Of a stretch of 64,000 nt of DNA, positions 12,297-23,747 are shown one piece after another. The notes beneath the pieces were generated by a model. That model had not been told where the DNA came from. It saw nothing but the letters and a program-made list of their open reading frames with translations, and ran no database searches. The position numbers were made by a program, and so were the translations under genes. Numbering within the stretch: position 1 is the stretch's first letter; the number at the start of each line of letters is the position of its first letter. Source of the stretch: Pseudorasbora parva (lineage: Eukaryota; Chordata; Actinopteri; Cypriniformes; Gobionidae); assembly GCF_024679245.1 (NCBI RefSeq), contig NC_090186.1, positions 30,807,946 through 30,871,945 of the forward strand, read 5' to 3'.

Positions 12297-12303
<7 letters not shown>
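11298..12303 (+). pseudogene. Tc1-like transposase relic (family B, 3' three quarters)
   Basis: Begins inside the N-terminal region (the ISRVYNEW equivalent) and runs to the terminal repeat ending ATTTAGGTGTGTG. The catalytic blocks WSDES, DNAPCHK and PIEHLWDVVE can be read. Stops occur just after WSDES (about 11681) and just before the second catalytic Asp (about 11954), plus at least one frameshift. A (GGT)n expansion at about 11776-11800 lengthens the normal short glycine run. Its first 80 bp duplicate the end of the fragment at 7647-7969. Confidence 0.9.
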
Positions 12304-12331
<28 letters not shown>

Positions 12332-14890
12332 CAATACACTGTATATTACTATAACATGTATTATTTAAAAAGAGTTGCAAAGTGTCCAGAAACCTACAAT
12401 AATTTTTTGGAAACTTTTGGAAAGTTTCTGTAAATGTATTGCAACCCTTAATGTTTTATTTGACGGGGAAAAAAAGAAAAAAAATTGATTCCTTTTTTTT
12501 CTTCACTGTGATTTTTGACAAACAAAATGATTTTGAATTCATACATTAAAACCATTTTTAGTGTATTTTAATGTATTTTTAGTAGGACAAAGAAAAGGGT
12601 GCATGTCATTAAGCTATATGGGTCTGTATAGGAGTATGCATATGTTTGTGTTGAGCCGAAAGCAACATCTGCTCACATTATTCTAGAGTGAATTGAGGAT
12701 TGTTTCTGTTGGTCTTTTGAGGCGTTCAATGGCTATAGGTACTCTTTGATGCCAAAGACTGTCTCTATGAATACAAAGAAATTCATTTGCCTAACGAGCA
12801 TTTAATTGGCCAAAGTTACTGTTCAACTTCTTCTCAAAATGCCCTGTTAATTAATCTCAATCACACAACAGTCACAGGTCACATAGTGTTTATTGTAGGC
12901 CACTCACTTTAGCAACGACTCGGCTACATTTTCATCCGAACTCGAAAGGCCAGCAGTTCAATCCCATAATAGTCAAAGAAATGAGAGTTACAATGTGGCC
13001 AAAATGGCTGTTGTGTAACTCTAAATCACCCCTTCATTCTCCTTGTCTCTTTGATTAGAATATGGAGATTAATTCATCCTCTTATGATGGTCAGTTCCTA
13101 TAAATAACAAAATTAAATAGTGCATTCGCGGAGGCCTCAGATGCACGTCTTGAATCCAAATGTACATGCGTGTTGTTGTCCCTCACCTCGCTGTGAATAA
13201 AAGCCACTGGTAAATGAATAAATGTGAATGTGCACGCGGCCTTTTATTTGGAAACCCATTCAAAGGGTTTTCGCGCTGGAGCTTTGAGTACATGATTCAG
13301 TTTGGTTTAACTCTAATTACATGCCTCTGAAAGGCCGTCTTCTCTGATCTTGAATACCACCGTGAACTGAATCGCTCCAAAAGATCCCACCGAAACACTT
13401 TTCAGCAAATGCTTCAATTTCACAGCCTTATTGTTCGAGCCGCAGCACATTTGTAGATCGCCCTAAACCTATGTGAAAACATTAAGGCTGTCTAAAGGGG
13501 GAAAATGATTTGTAGCTCATGATTAAAACCACTTGAGATCAATGACATGGTTTATTACGTTGATCTGTAGCAGCACCTCCGAACGGATTGAGTGTGGATC
13601 ATACAAGTAACTAATCCCAGACTCACTCACAGTCATCGCGGTTCAAACAGAGTCGAGCCATAAAACAACACTTCCGCTCACTAACCCTGAATCACTCCCT
13701 CACTTTGTTGACACGTACAGTACCTGTTGATGACCGTGCGATGCGGTTCAGGCACAAGAAGCTGGAAAAGAGCCTATGAAACAAGAATTGGATGAAGCTT
13801 GTGTCTATAACTTGAGATTTACTGAGACAAAGTGCTCTTGTTTAAATCAGCGGCTTTTTTGAAACGGTTGCGGCCGGGGCGCAGCGGCAGAATTGGAGGC
13901 ATGTGTTGGTGCAGCGGCGGGGCGGGTTTATGGTCTCTGCTAGTGTTTGATGTGCTATAATGAGGAAGTGAGTGACTTCCTGTGTTTAACGGGAGCGAGG
14001 GAGATGGATGACGGGGGAGGCCGTAAATGAAAAGCAGCAGTAGCGCAGTTAACAGAGGCCGGGGTGTGCGGGTTAAACGTTTTTCAAATGTTTTAACTGC
14101 GTTCTCTTCGACGCGACGGGGGGGGCGAGGATATGTCAGGGTCAAGAGGTGACAGGCGAGATGTGTGCAGTCCTACATGTCATTATTTCCTGGAAGATAG
14201 GGTGCACTTGGTTTAATTACGTGGGCCCAGATCCAGATGGATCTGGCTGGAAACTTTTGGGGTCCACTTAACTTTTACTGTCATCGTAAGCTTTGTGCTG
14301 AGTTCATGGTCTTCTGCTCTTTTCGGGGAGATGTCAAAGACGCCAGCTTTCACACATAAGAGATGAAGTTTGAGCTTAACATTTAACTTAAGTCTAAGTT
14401 AAAAAAACGATATGAAGATTAAAAGCATGTACATCAATGGTCCTAGTACTCACTAACTTCCTGCTCCTAAAATTTTCCAAAAATGCAGTGTCTCTCTCTT
14501 TACATCTTATTGGTTGTCAAGACAACCTAATCACCCTGTTCCTTTCTAGAACACCATTTACTATTGTATATGTCATTTCAACTTTGACCTCTGTGGTGGG
14601 AGCTGTGACCTTTCACCAGGCCCACACAGAATCCACATCCACAGACTGTGGATTTTCCAGATCTTTTACACAAATCATTGCAGAAAATACAACAAAAATC
14701 CTATCTGGGTATGACTCAAGAAGAATGAGTTCTCTGAGCACTTATTTATTGTATATCATTGCATGATTCCTGAAGAGATCTCTTATCCGATTCATTAGCT
14801 CTCGTTTTAGTTCACCTGCAATTTGATTTCATTCTAAATCATTTGGGTGCATTTCAGTTACAATGTCCAATTGGTGTAGATCAAATTTAA
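12304..14890. other. No gene seen
   Basis: A short (TG)n(TA)n run at 12299-12331 is followed by ordinary AT-rich DNA. From about 13080 to 13480 and 13840 to 14130 composition is more even, with a G-rich patch near 14118. Open frames here lack motifs and I do not call them. The 13.1-13.5 kb part could be non-coding conserved sequence, but nothing in the window proves it. Confidence 0.45.
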
Positions 14891-14954
14891 AGATGAATTT
14901 AAAGAGGGATTCAACAGACTGATTCGAACAGTAACTTCTGAAGTCCTGTTGAAA

Positions 14955-15170
14955 GATTCATTTAAAGGGCTGACCCAAAATAGTAATTTGTTCATGAATC
15001 AGAATAAACTGGTTGTATTATGTTTTTGATTCCCTAAAAAGAACCGGTTCAGTCATTTATTTTTTAATCGGACTACACTGGTTGGCTTGTATGTTTTGGA
15101 TTCACTAAAAATAACTGGTTCAAAAGAGTCATTTGTTCGTGAATCAGACTACACTGGTTATAGCTATGTG
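14955..15170. repeat. Diverged minisatellite, about 71-bp unit
   Basis: Units anchored on GATTCNCTAAAAANAACNGG start at 15028 and 15099, with a more diverged unit before them. Each contains GAATCAGACTACACTGGTT-like sequence. The same unit occurs in reverse orientation at 46320-46690. Confidence 0.75.
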
Positions 15171-15175
15171 GCTGC

Positions 15176-15177
15176 AA

Positions 15178-15236
<59 letters not shown>

Positions 15237-15253
15237 ACAAACAAACAAACAAA

Positions 15254-15288
<35 letters not shown>

Positions 15289-15291
15289 AGA
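15176..15291. repeat. (AAAT)n microsatellite with AAAC block
   Basis: About 29 tetranucleotide units, AAAT with a central block of AAAC units (about 15236-15252), otherwise pure. Confidence 0.97.
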
Positions 15292-16882
15292 TTGCAATGA
15301 ATCAGAAAACCTATTTTACACAGCTTTAAACTAACCGATATTACAATTTCCTATCTAATGGAATTAGAGAAAGTAAAATTCTGCAATCGCATGGAACCCA
15401 TGCTGATTCTCATTACTCATTACCACACCATGAGATAACCTCATTCATACTCTTCAGTCAGTCCCATTGTCCTCACGGGGTTTTACCTTATACAACAGTG
15501 AAGTGAAGTGGAATGCAGCGGTGAGACGTCATAAATCTCTTCAGGATGATAACAATGTGTTTTAAGAGTCATAAAGTGGCCTTAAGTATCTCCAGCACCA
15601 CTGAGGATTAGCCTGTAAGCATCAGATCCCCTGAGGCCCGACTCATTCATATGCAATGAGCGGAGACCCCTTACTGAACACACACACAGTGCTGAAGGGC
15701 CCAGCAAGAGGCTATGAACCCTTGAGCATTCTTGGGCTGGTCAACCGTGCAGCCAGCCAATCAATCAACCAATTATCAATCAATCAATAAATCACATATA
15801 TCCAGTGTGTCGAGGAAACAGCCATGGAATTCACCGTGTCATGGTGCTAGTGGGATATGATGCAATAAATAGTGACAAATATACACGCACAATATGACAG
15901 AGAGCTGTGGGAACTAACGGGCCAAATAAACCAATCAGATTAGTGTGTGAAAGAGAAAGTGCTATTTACGCTGAGCACAAAAGTAAGATTAACTCTTGCC
16001 ATAGATTTACTCTTTGCTTGTGTTTGTGTGCACTCTCTTTGTTTACACATTGATTTGATTAGTGACCTTACAGATTCAACACGACTTATCCCTCCTCTGG
16101 GATTTCTGCATACTCAGAGGCAGAAATGATGTCATTGGAATGTGCAGAGAATTGACCAAACATTACGAAATAACAGTAGATAGCATTCTTCAAAAGCCGT
16201 CCTATCATTCAACATGGGAATTGGCTGGGAATAATGTAGAAGCCAACAGACTGTTTTGCTTTGAGTAAGAGAGGGCCGTATCTTGTTATGCTTGCCACTG
16301 ATTCAGCTGACGCTGAAATTCCAGACACCCTCCCGTCGGGTCACAGAACTTATGTTTTCCATGCTTTAATACCACACACATGGACACGTTGATATTTACA
16401 GAGATTTATAGAGATTCCGTAAGGAAGAAGAGCAGAATACAGTATGATAATCAGTGTTGAAGCTCTTTAAATGTAGTTCACCAAGCTATAACCTACTCAT
16501 TTAAAGTAGTAAAATAGCAATCAAGCTACTCTTAAAAAGAAAAAACTAGTTAGCTACACTACAAACTACACTAATAAAAAAGGTCATCTAAAAGGCAATA
16601 TTATGCATAATATTATGCTTCACGTCTATAATTTTAAAAGCCACAATTTTCTAGTCCAGTAAGGTGAAGTAAATATACAGATAAATAAATGATAAAGAAG
16701 AAAGCAATGGATAAAATAAAAGAAGAAAAAAATAAAGATACAGATACACAATTAGGGGGGTTGGATGAATTTCATTTCTACGTTTCCACTAAATACAACA
16801 ACAACAAAAGAATAAACTATAATTTTACCCAAAATTACTCGGATGAGCAATAAACAACAGCATTTAACTACATTAACTCTTA
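15292..16882. other. No gene seen
   Basis: No recognisable gene or transposon. The segment 15930-16270 has overlapping short open frames on the plus strand without motifs; I treat them as chance. Confidence 0.45.
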
Positions 16883-17412
16883 CACTGTAAAAACTAAAAA
16901 TATTGTTGGTTTAACTTAAAAAAAAGTAAGTAACCTGGTTGCCTTAAAATTTTGAGTTTATTGAAATAAAAATAAAAAATGAGGTGATACAATGAAGAAA
17001 ATTGGTTTGATAAATAGAAAAACTAAAAATATTGTTGGTTTAACTTAAAAAAAAGTAAGTAACCTGGTTGCCTTAAAATTTTGAGTTTATTGAAATAAAA
17101 ATAAAAAATGAGGTGATACAATGAAGAAAATTGGTTTGATAAATAGAAACTCAAAATGTTATTGTATCTGAACCACATAAAAAATTGATAAATCATGAAA
17201 ATAGCACAATTTAGCATGCTTCGTCATCACAAATAAAAAAAACACAATAACCCAATATGCTTCTTTAAAAAAATTAAATATTTGAATAATATTTGAATAA
17301 AGGTTTTCGATTCTCAAAAATGTTTATTGTATTAACTTAAATTTTTCATTTCAATGAACTAAAAATTTTAATGCAACCAGGTAACTTATTTTTTAAATAA
17401 TATTTTACAGTG
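16883..17412. mobile_element. CACTG-ended non-autonomous element with internal 129-bp duplication
   Basis: Ends are CACTGTAAAAAC and TATTTTACAGTG, flanked on both sides by TA (16881-16882 and 17413-17414). Subterminal blocks GTTGGTTTAACTTAAAA/CCTGGTTGCC at the left are inverted at the right (CAACCAGGTAACTTA). A second copy without the duplication is at 41362-41695. The segment 16891-17019 is repeated exactly at 17020-17148. Termini and a 2-bp duplication fit the EnSpm/CACTA group, but a TA site alone would also fit Tc1/mariner. Confidence 0.8.
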
Positions 17413-17660
17413 TATGAAATAGGCTTAGAATCTTGAATCATGAATAATTTTATGACAAACCAATTAACTAACTTTTTTGCTATATATGAGAGAGCAAAAG
17501 GTCCTCTCATTCTGTCCTCATTTACTCAAACCTGTTTTGATTTAGCTTTAGTCATAGGTTTTTGACAAAAATGCCATTTAGCTTATGTCATATTTTAGTC
17601 ATCCGGATTGTTTTAGAATGAGTTGGCAAAATATAAAAAGATTTTAGTCTACTAAATCTA

Positions 17661-17790
17661 CACTCTAAAAAAATATGGTTCTTCAAAGGTTCTTTACACG
17701 CAGTATCAACCTTGTGATCTTGAGGAACCCTTTATAAGCTGAAATGGTTCTTTGTGTTAGAGTTTAGGGTTCTGTATTCTCGCCTTTTTT
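17661..17790. mobile_element. Short DNA element fragment (GGTTCTTCAAAGG type)
   Basis: Starts CACTCTAAAAAAATATGGTT and contains GAGGAACCCTTTATA and GGTTCTTTGTG, the blocks of a common fish element related to the one at 31051-32706. The right terminal repeat is not clear. Confidence 0.55.
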
Positions 17791-17837
17791 TAACTGTAAC
17801 TGTCAAAGCCACCTCATTACTGATTTTCTGGAGCTCT

Positions 17838-17995
17838 ATAGGCAGGGCAAGGCAAGGCTTTACATAGAAATGAATTTAAATATGATAACATGCATAAGAA
17901 ATAAGAAAACCAGATGTGAGAATTAACAATAAAACAAGGATAATTAAAACAGTTGTAAAGAGAATTTAAAAAATAAAAATGAAATGGTGATAAAT
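17838..17995. repeat. CAAGG-repeat retroelement tail, deleted copy
   Basis: GGCAAGGCAAGG followed by CTTTACATAGAAATGAATTTAA and a tail with AATTAAAACAGTTG matches the element at 43433-43700, lacking its GTTTATTTGTATAGCAC part. Confidence 0.65.
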
Positions 17996-18430
17996 AGTCT
18001 GATTCTCTAAATTCGGGTACCCCATTTGAGATGGAAGAGATGAAGCAGGTTCACACTGTCTCCTGGACCTTACAAGTCAGTCCAAGACAGGCTCCTCTAG
18101 GGGGCGTTACCTTTGCCCCGCAGGGCCTCCCCTTTCTTGAGTTCGCTTCTTTACACTGTCTGCTACAACAAGCAGAATGGGTCTTTTAAAGAAAATGAAA
18201 GTAGCTCACCTCTACTGGATGATGAAGTGTCCATGTTCTCTGTGGTCGCCGCAAATGTTTTGGAATATTGGAACGCTGAAACGTCACAGACGTCGCAAAT
18301 TCGTGTGGTGGTTGATGTGAATGGTTTTGACGCAAAATATTTGCTTTTTCATTACACATCTGGTGTGAAATGGCGTTCATTAGATTTTTTCTCAAGATTC
18401 CAAACCCATTATGTACTCCTGGAAAAAACA
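17996..18430. other. No gene confirmed
   Basis: A 114-codon plus-strand frame (18113-18457) runs through this stretch into the next element. It has no recognisable domain, and its end lies inside a transposon terminal repeat, so I do not call it a gene. Confidence 0.4.
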
Positions 18431-19578
18431 TTAAAGGACAACTCTGGTGAGACATGACCCTTGAGGTAATTAACAGATGGTTACAGAGTAGATCGTTCTC
18501 TGGGATGCGTTTTCATGAAAATCGAATGTAAAGAGTTTTATCTCTAAAAACAGATTAGCTTATAACGCTTGTCTATGGGGCACAGGGTAGACACAGGGTG
18601 GTCAAATTAAATCGCTAGTTAATACCACTAACTAGGCTCAAAATAGCCTCACACTAACACGGGAGCATAATGAGGGTCCCTACATGCACTGTAAAAAATT
18701 ATATGTTCAATAAGTTATGACATATGTTTTTACATTGTATTAACTCATCAAAATAAGTTAAGAAAGGTTAACCTTGTTTTTATTAGTTATACAAGAAGTA
18801 ACTCATTTTTTAAAGTCAGTTTAACATAATTTAAGTTGAAATAACTTAAACATCCAAGTCGATTGTACTGCAAAAGTTCAAAATTTGTCTTTTTTTTTAC
18901 AGTGTGCAAACCGAAGGATTGAGAACTTTGTAAGTGTACAAACAGTTTAATAAGAAGATACTTTATAAACACAGTGCACTACGCGTTCACGGAGAGGCGC
19001 CATCTTGGAAAACAGTCTCGACTAATCGATCCACGAGCGCTGTTCTAAGTGAGCTGGTCGATAGGAATTAAGTTTGTGAAATGTATTAACATGGACATTT
19101 GTTATTTTTATTTATTTATTTTTTCTGTTGTGTTCAGTGTTTTCTTCCGGAAACAACGGACCATATGAGATTCCAAGTCACAGTTCATCACTTAGCAGAG
19201 CGCTCGTGGCTCGATGAGTCGAGACTGTTTTCCAAGATGGCGCCTGTCCGTGAACGCGTAATGCACTAAGTTTATAAAGTATCGTCTTATTAAACTGTTT
19301 GTACACTTACAAAGTTCTCAGTGCTTCGGTTTGCATGTAGGGACCCTCATTATGCTACTGTGTTAGTGTGAGGCTATTTTTAGCCTTGTTAGTGGTATTA
19401 ACTAGCGATTTAATTTCACTACTCTGTTCCCCATAGACTAGCGTTATAAGCTAATCTGTTTTTAGAGATAAAACTCTTTGCATTCGATTTCCATGAAAAC
19501 GCATCCCAGAGAACGATCTACTCTGTAACCATCTGTTAATTACACCTAGGTTCATTTCTCACCGGAGTTGTCCTTTAA
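18431..19578. mobile_element. Long-hairpin TTAA element
   Basis: Flanked by TTAA at 18431-18434 and 19575-19578. Terminal repeats are AGGACAACTCTGGTGAG and its near-perfect complement. Complementarity continues along most of the element: the left arm runs 18435 to about 19040 and the right arm about 19190 to 19574, including matching blocks around AGATCGTTCTCTGGGATGCG and GGCGCCATCTTGGAAAACAG. The left arm is longer only because another element is inserted at 18687-18904. TTAA duplication with purine-purine ends fits the Kolobok superfamily; piggyBac also uses TTAA but usually has CCY ends. It has no coding capacity. Confidence 0.88.
18687..18904. mobile_element. CACTG-ended element nested in a hairpin arm
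   Basis: Runs from CACTGTAAAAAATTA to TTTTTTTACAGTG, with TG on each side (18685-18686 and 18905-18906). Removing it and one TG gives CTACATGCAAACCG, which is the sequence present in inverted form in the right arm at about 19331-19344. The insertion site, both ends and the 2-bp duplication are therefore read directly. CACTG ends with a 2-bp non-TA duplication fit EnSpm/CACTA. Confidence 0.88.
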
Positions 19579-21273
19579 CCTGATAATATGAATGATATTA
19601 AAGTTTGACAACTCATCATCGTGCGTGTTACAATTTAAATGTGCGCATCTGGATGTCATTCTCTTCCCAAATCGTCCCTCCCTAACATTTTTGTTGTTTT
19701 TATTTGTTGACGAAAATATCAATAGATTTTGATATTAGTTGTTTGATATCATATAGCTAAAATTGTTTTTATTTAGTTATCGACTCGTTTTTGTCTGTGA
19801 AAAAATGTTGCTTACAAAATAATGAAAATGAACACCGGTATGGAACACAAAAAGGAGATATTTTGAAGAATGTTGGTAACTAAATAGTTTTCCATTGTAT
19901 GGACAAAAAAGACATTTTGACAAAAATATCTTCTATATACCACAAAAGGCCAAAGGTTACACAGGTTTAGAATGACAAAGTAATAATGATGATCAATAAA
20001 TGATTTTTGGCAGTAATGTATCACTGCGATACACCACTACTGGTCAACCTGTGCGAAAGGCTGCGTGTTTAAAAAGGTGTTGTGTTTAGAGTTTAATATG
20101 TTAGATCAACTCAGTTTGGGGCCTCAAAGTTAAGTGAACAGCTTTCATGACTCCCAACATGATCAGACATTGACACTTGACACACTGTGAATGCCGGCCA
20201 CTCCATGGCTTTGAAAAAGAGCATCAAAAATCAGCCCATCACATCCCTTTCTTTCTTCTGTCCTTTCATTCTCCCACATAGCAACTTTCCCCCTGTTCTC
20301 TCTCTCTGTATCTCTCTCTCCCCGTCTGATAGCTTGTTCTCTCCCCCTCTCTCTGGGCTCTGTGCTGTGGGTCCTCCTGACAAAAGGAATTGTAAGGATG
20401 AGCCTAACCGGTATTGCTCCACACAATGGACCTGAAGAATGCGGAGAGGGACAAAAGGTAGCCATTGGCTGTGTTAGCCCTGGGGTGACAGATCCGAATG
20501 GACGGATGAACACGGGGGCTGCGCTCAGGTCTGCGAGGGACCGGTCAACCCCCCGCCAGGCCTGCCCGAAAAGCAGCGCGGTCAGGGCCCGCAAACAATC
20601 AACCAGTGCTAACTAGCCACCCCGCTTGGCTCTCCCCCACTCGTAGTGATTGATATGGGAAACGCAGAGCGCACTGTCCCGTTATTGTGCTTTCAGCCTG
20701 CAATTATCACCCTCTCCTCATGCAAATATCAGAGATTAGGTCGCTAGCATTTAACACTGATTTCGTATACATAACAGGTTTAGATGGGCCTTCAAATACC
20801 ACGATTATGGGCAGCGTCCAGCGAGAACATCTGAAACGAATGCAAGAGACGAATGAAAGCGCTCGACTGACATAAGTAAGGAGGCATGGAAATGAATTCA
20901 TATGCAAGAGTGTATGGCTTCACTCATGGGATGATAAATTAAAAGAGAGTTGTGGATTTGCGTGGTGGTCATACACATGATGTGTGTGAACATTTTTTGG
21001 GCAGCAGGGTTTCAGTGTACCTGTACAAAGCCAAAACACCATTAAATCAGATTTCATTCATCAAATGCATCAATATATGGATAAACATTGCTCTACAGCA
21101 GTGGTTTTCAACCTACAAGAAGACTTAAAATGATATAAGTTAAGACAAAAAGAGCATTAATATGCCAGAACAACTAAAAATTTATATATGTCTGGTTTTA
21201 ATTCACTGTAAAACAACTGTCTTGACAAAAATGGATTTCTATACCTGGACAATTCATGTAAATGAATAAAGTC
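19579..21273. other. No gene seen; one transposon remnant
   Basis: About 19830-20010 resembles the right half of the common fish TTAA element (AAGAATGTTGGTAACTAAA, CACAGGTTTAGAATGACA). The stretch 20160-20930 is more GC-balanced, with open frames on both strands up to 143 codons, none with a recognisable domain. It includes an ATGCAAAT octamer near 20720. Possibly host non-coding sequence. Confidence 0.4.
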
Positions 21274-21970
21274 TTAAAGGGTTACTTCACCCAAAAATTT
21301 AATTTATTTCATTAATTACTCACCCTCATGTCGTTGGACACCCGTAACACCTTCGTTCATCTTCGGAAAACAAATGAAGATATTTTTGTTGAATGCTGAT
21401 GGCTGAGAAAGGCTTCAGAAAGACCTCTATTGGCATTCAGCACATTTCCACTCACAAGACCCATAAAAGGCACTAAAGACTTCGTTACAAAATCCATTTT
21501 ACTACAGAGGCTGTATAGTTTTTGTGTGCAAAAAAAATCTAAAAAATGACTTTATCCACCAAGATATTGTCTTCCGTGTAGGTTTCTGACGTGAACTCAC
21601 CTGGAACTCACGTGATAGCGGTGCTCCTTCTCTTCCGGGTGTATTGAACGGTGGAGTTGCGTCCTATTCTCGCGCATGCGTCGAGTTCAAGCCAATAACT
21701 TGGTGGATAAAGTTGTTATTTTGATTTTTGTGCGCACAATAACTATTTTTGTCGCATTGTAAAATTATTATGCAGCCTCTGTAGTGAGATGGACTTTATA
21801 AAGACGTCTTTAGTGCCTTTTATGGGTCTTGTGAGTGGGTCAGTGGGAATGTACGAATAAATACATCTTCATTTGTGTTCTGAAGATGAACGAAGGTTTT
21901 ACAGGTGTCCAACGACATGAGGGTGAGTAATTAACTAACTAACTAATATAAATGATAACTAACCCTTTAA
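21274..21970. mobile_element. Long-hairpin TTAA element
   Basis: TTAA at 21274-21277 and 21967-21970. The ends AGGGTTACTTC and its partner AGGGTTAGTTA begin arms of roughly 230-270 bp that are inverted copies of each other, sharing CTCACCCTCATGTCGTTGGA, TTCGTTCATCTTC and CTCACAAGACCCATAAAAGG. The central spacer is about 160 bp. It has no open frame of note. Same group as 18431-19578 by target site and end type. Confidence 0.88.
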
Positions 21971-22450
<480 letters not shown>

Positions 22451-22523
22451 TTTTAGAATTTGAAAACACCTTTATTACAAATGATTTCCACAGAAAAACA
22501 TTAAAAACTACTATTTAAAAAAA

Positions 22524-23747
22524 TTACACAAATTGAGTAAAATAAAGATTATCATCTACAACAGAGCACAATGCCCCTCCATAACACCAAACATCCTCAA
22601 ACATTGCAACACATGAAATAGCTTTATAAAAACTAAAATCAATTAGCAATCTTGATCTAACCATGGCACCGAAAATGGACACAAGATTAAAATCCTGATT
22701 TTGTTCAATTTTATCTTTCCTACTCATGTATATTGCCATTTTACTTTTGCCCAACACAAAATTTAACAATTGAAACTCTCTCTGACGTGTCTTTGTATAT
22801 TTAACACCAAAAATAAAAGTATGCATTGAAAATTCTTCATCAAAAAACCTAAACAAATTTTGTAAAACCTCAAATAAAGGTTTAAGTCTATTACAATGCA
22901 TAAAAACATGAAAAACAGTCTCCCTCTGTGAGCAAAAAGGGCATTCATGGCTTACATTAGGATTCAACACAGATATAAAAGCATTTACAGCAACAATACA
23001 ATGTAAAATCCTCCACTGCAAATCTCCAATTTTTTTAACTAATGGTGGCTTGTAAAATGTTCTCCAATTTGGCTTAACAACATCATCCAAACCCAAAACA
23101 TTTCGCCAAGGTGTATCAATTTTCCCATATAGTGCTTTTTCGTTCAAACATTTCACACATGACTTGTACAATTTCTTTCCATTTACTTTTTCAAAGTCCA
23201 TGTCCATTAATTTTTCTGATTCTAGAAAAACTCCACCATCCTCCTCTAAATTAGGTGAAATCATCAACTTTGGAAAAACATCTTTATCATTGGGAGTAAT
23301 TTCTCCCAGACAATATTTTCGGAGGAGATCGGTCTCTTCTACTGTAAGAAGAGTCTGTAACTTTTGTAGTAGTTTTTCAATCATTCGATCAGATCTAAAC
23401 CCCATCTGTATTGTCACTGCATTCACCTTAATAAAATCTGGTCCTGCCAGACTTATTAGTTGACGAAGAGTCACCACTCTAGCCTTTATAAAGGCTTCAG
23501 TCAATGAAACTGATGCATTTGTTATGTCCAGTCTTGCACCATAAATTAATGGCTCTTCCAGAAGCCAGTACAAGGATGTGGGATTGATTACCCTTTGGAG
23601 TTTAAAAAGACTCCATACTTTGAAAAGATTCCGATAAAAAATTGGAAATTTCTCCACATTTAAAATGTTTGGATCTGTTAAAAATAAGGATTTGTCCAGA
23701 CTAGATCTGCAGCAGTTTTTAAAATAGCACTTGCCACTGGTCTCCAA
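22524..23747 (-). pseudogene. LINE ORF2 C-terminal part, out of frame with the RT
   Basis: Continuation of ORF2 after the frameshift near 23700. Genuine homology starts around LDKSLFLTDPN (residue 17 of this frame). The upstream residues, including the Met, are read through the shift and are not a natural start. Near residues 265-285 is the C-terminal zinc-like motif common in L1/Tx1 ORF2 proteins, C-x2-C-x7-H-x4-C (CPFCSQRETVFHVFMHC). It is otherwise open to its stop, about 75 bp before the 3' end of the element. With a single repair-sized lesion between them, the two halves probably diverged from an active copy recently; that is inference. Confidence 0.85.

Noticed and set aside
14437..14766. 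A 109-codon hydrophobic plus-strand frame
   Set aside because: AT-rich sequence readily gives hydrophobic frames; no start context or family resemblance.
18113..18457. A 114-codon frame that might be an exon
   Set aside because: No recognisable domain, and its end lies in the terminal repeat of a TTAA element.
20163..20616. Overlapping frames of 143 and 84 codons on opposite strands
   Set aside because: No motif on either strand; simple composition near TCTCTC runs.
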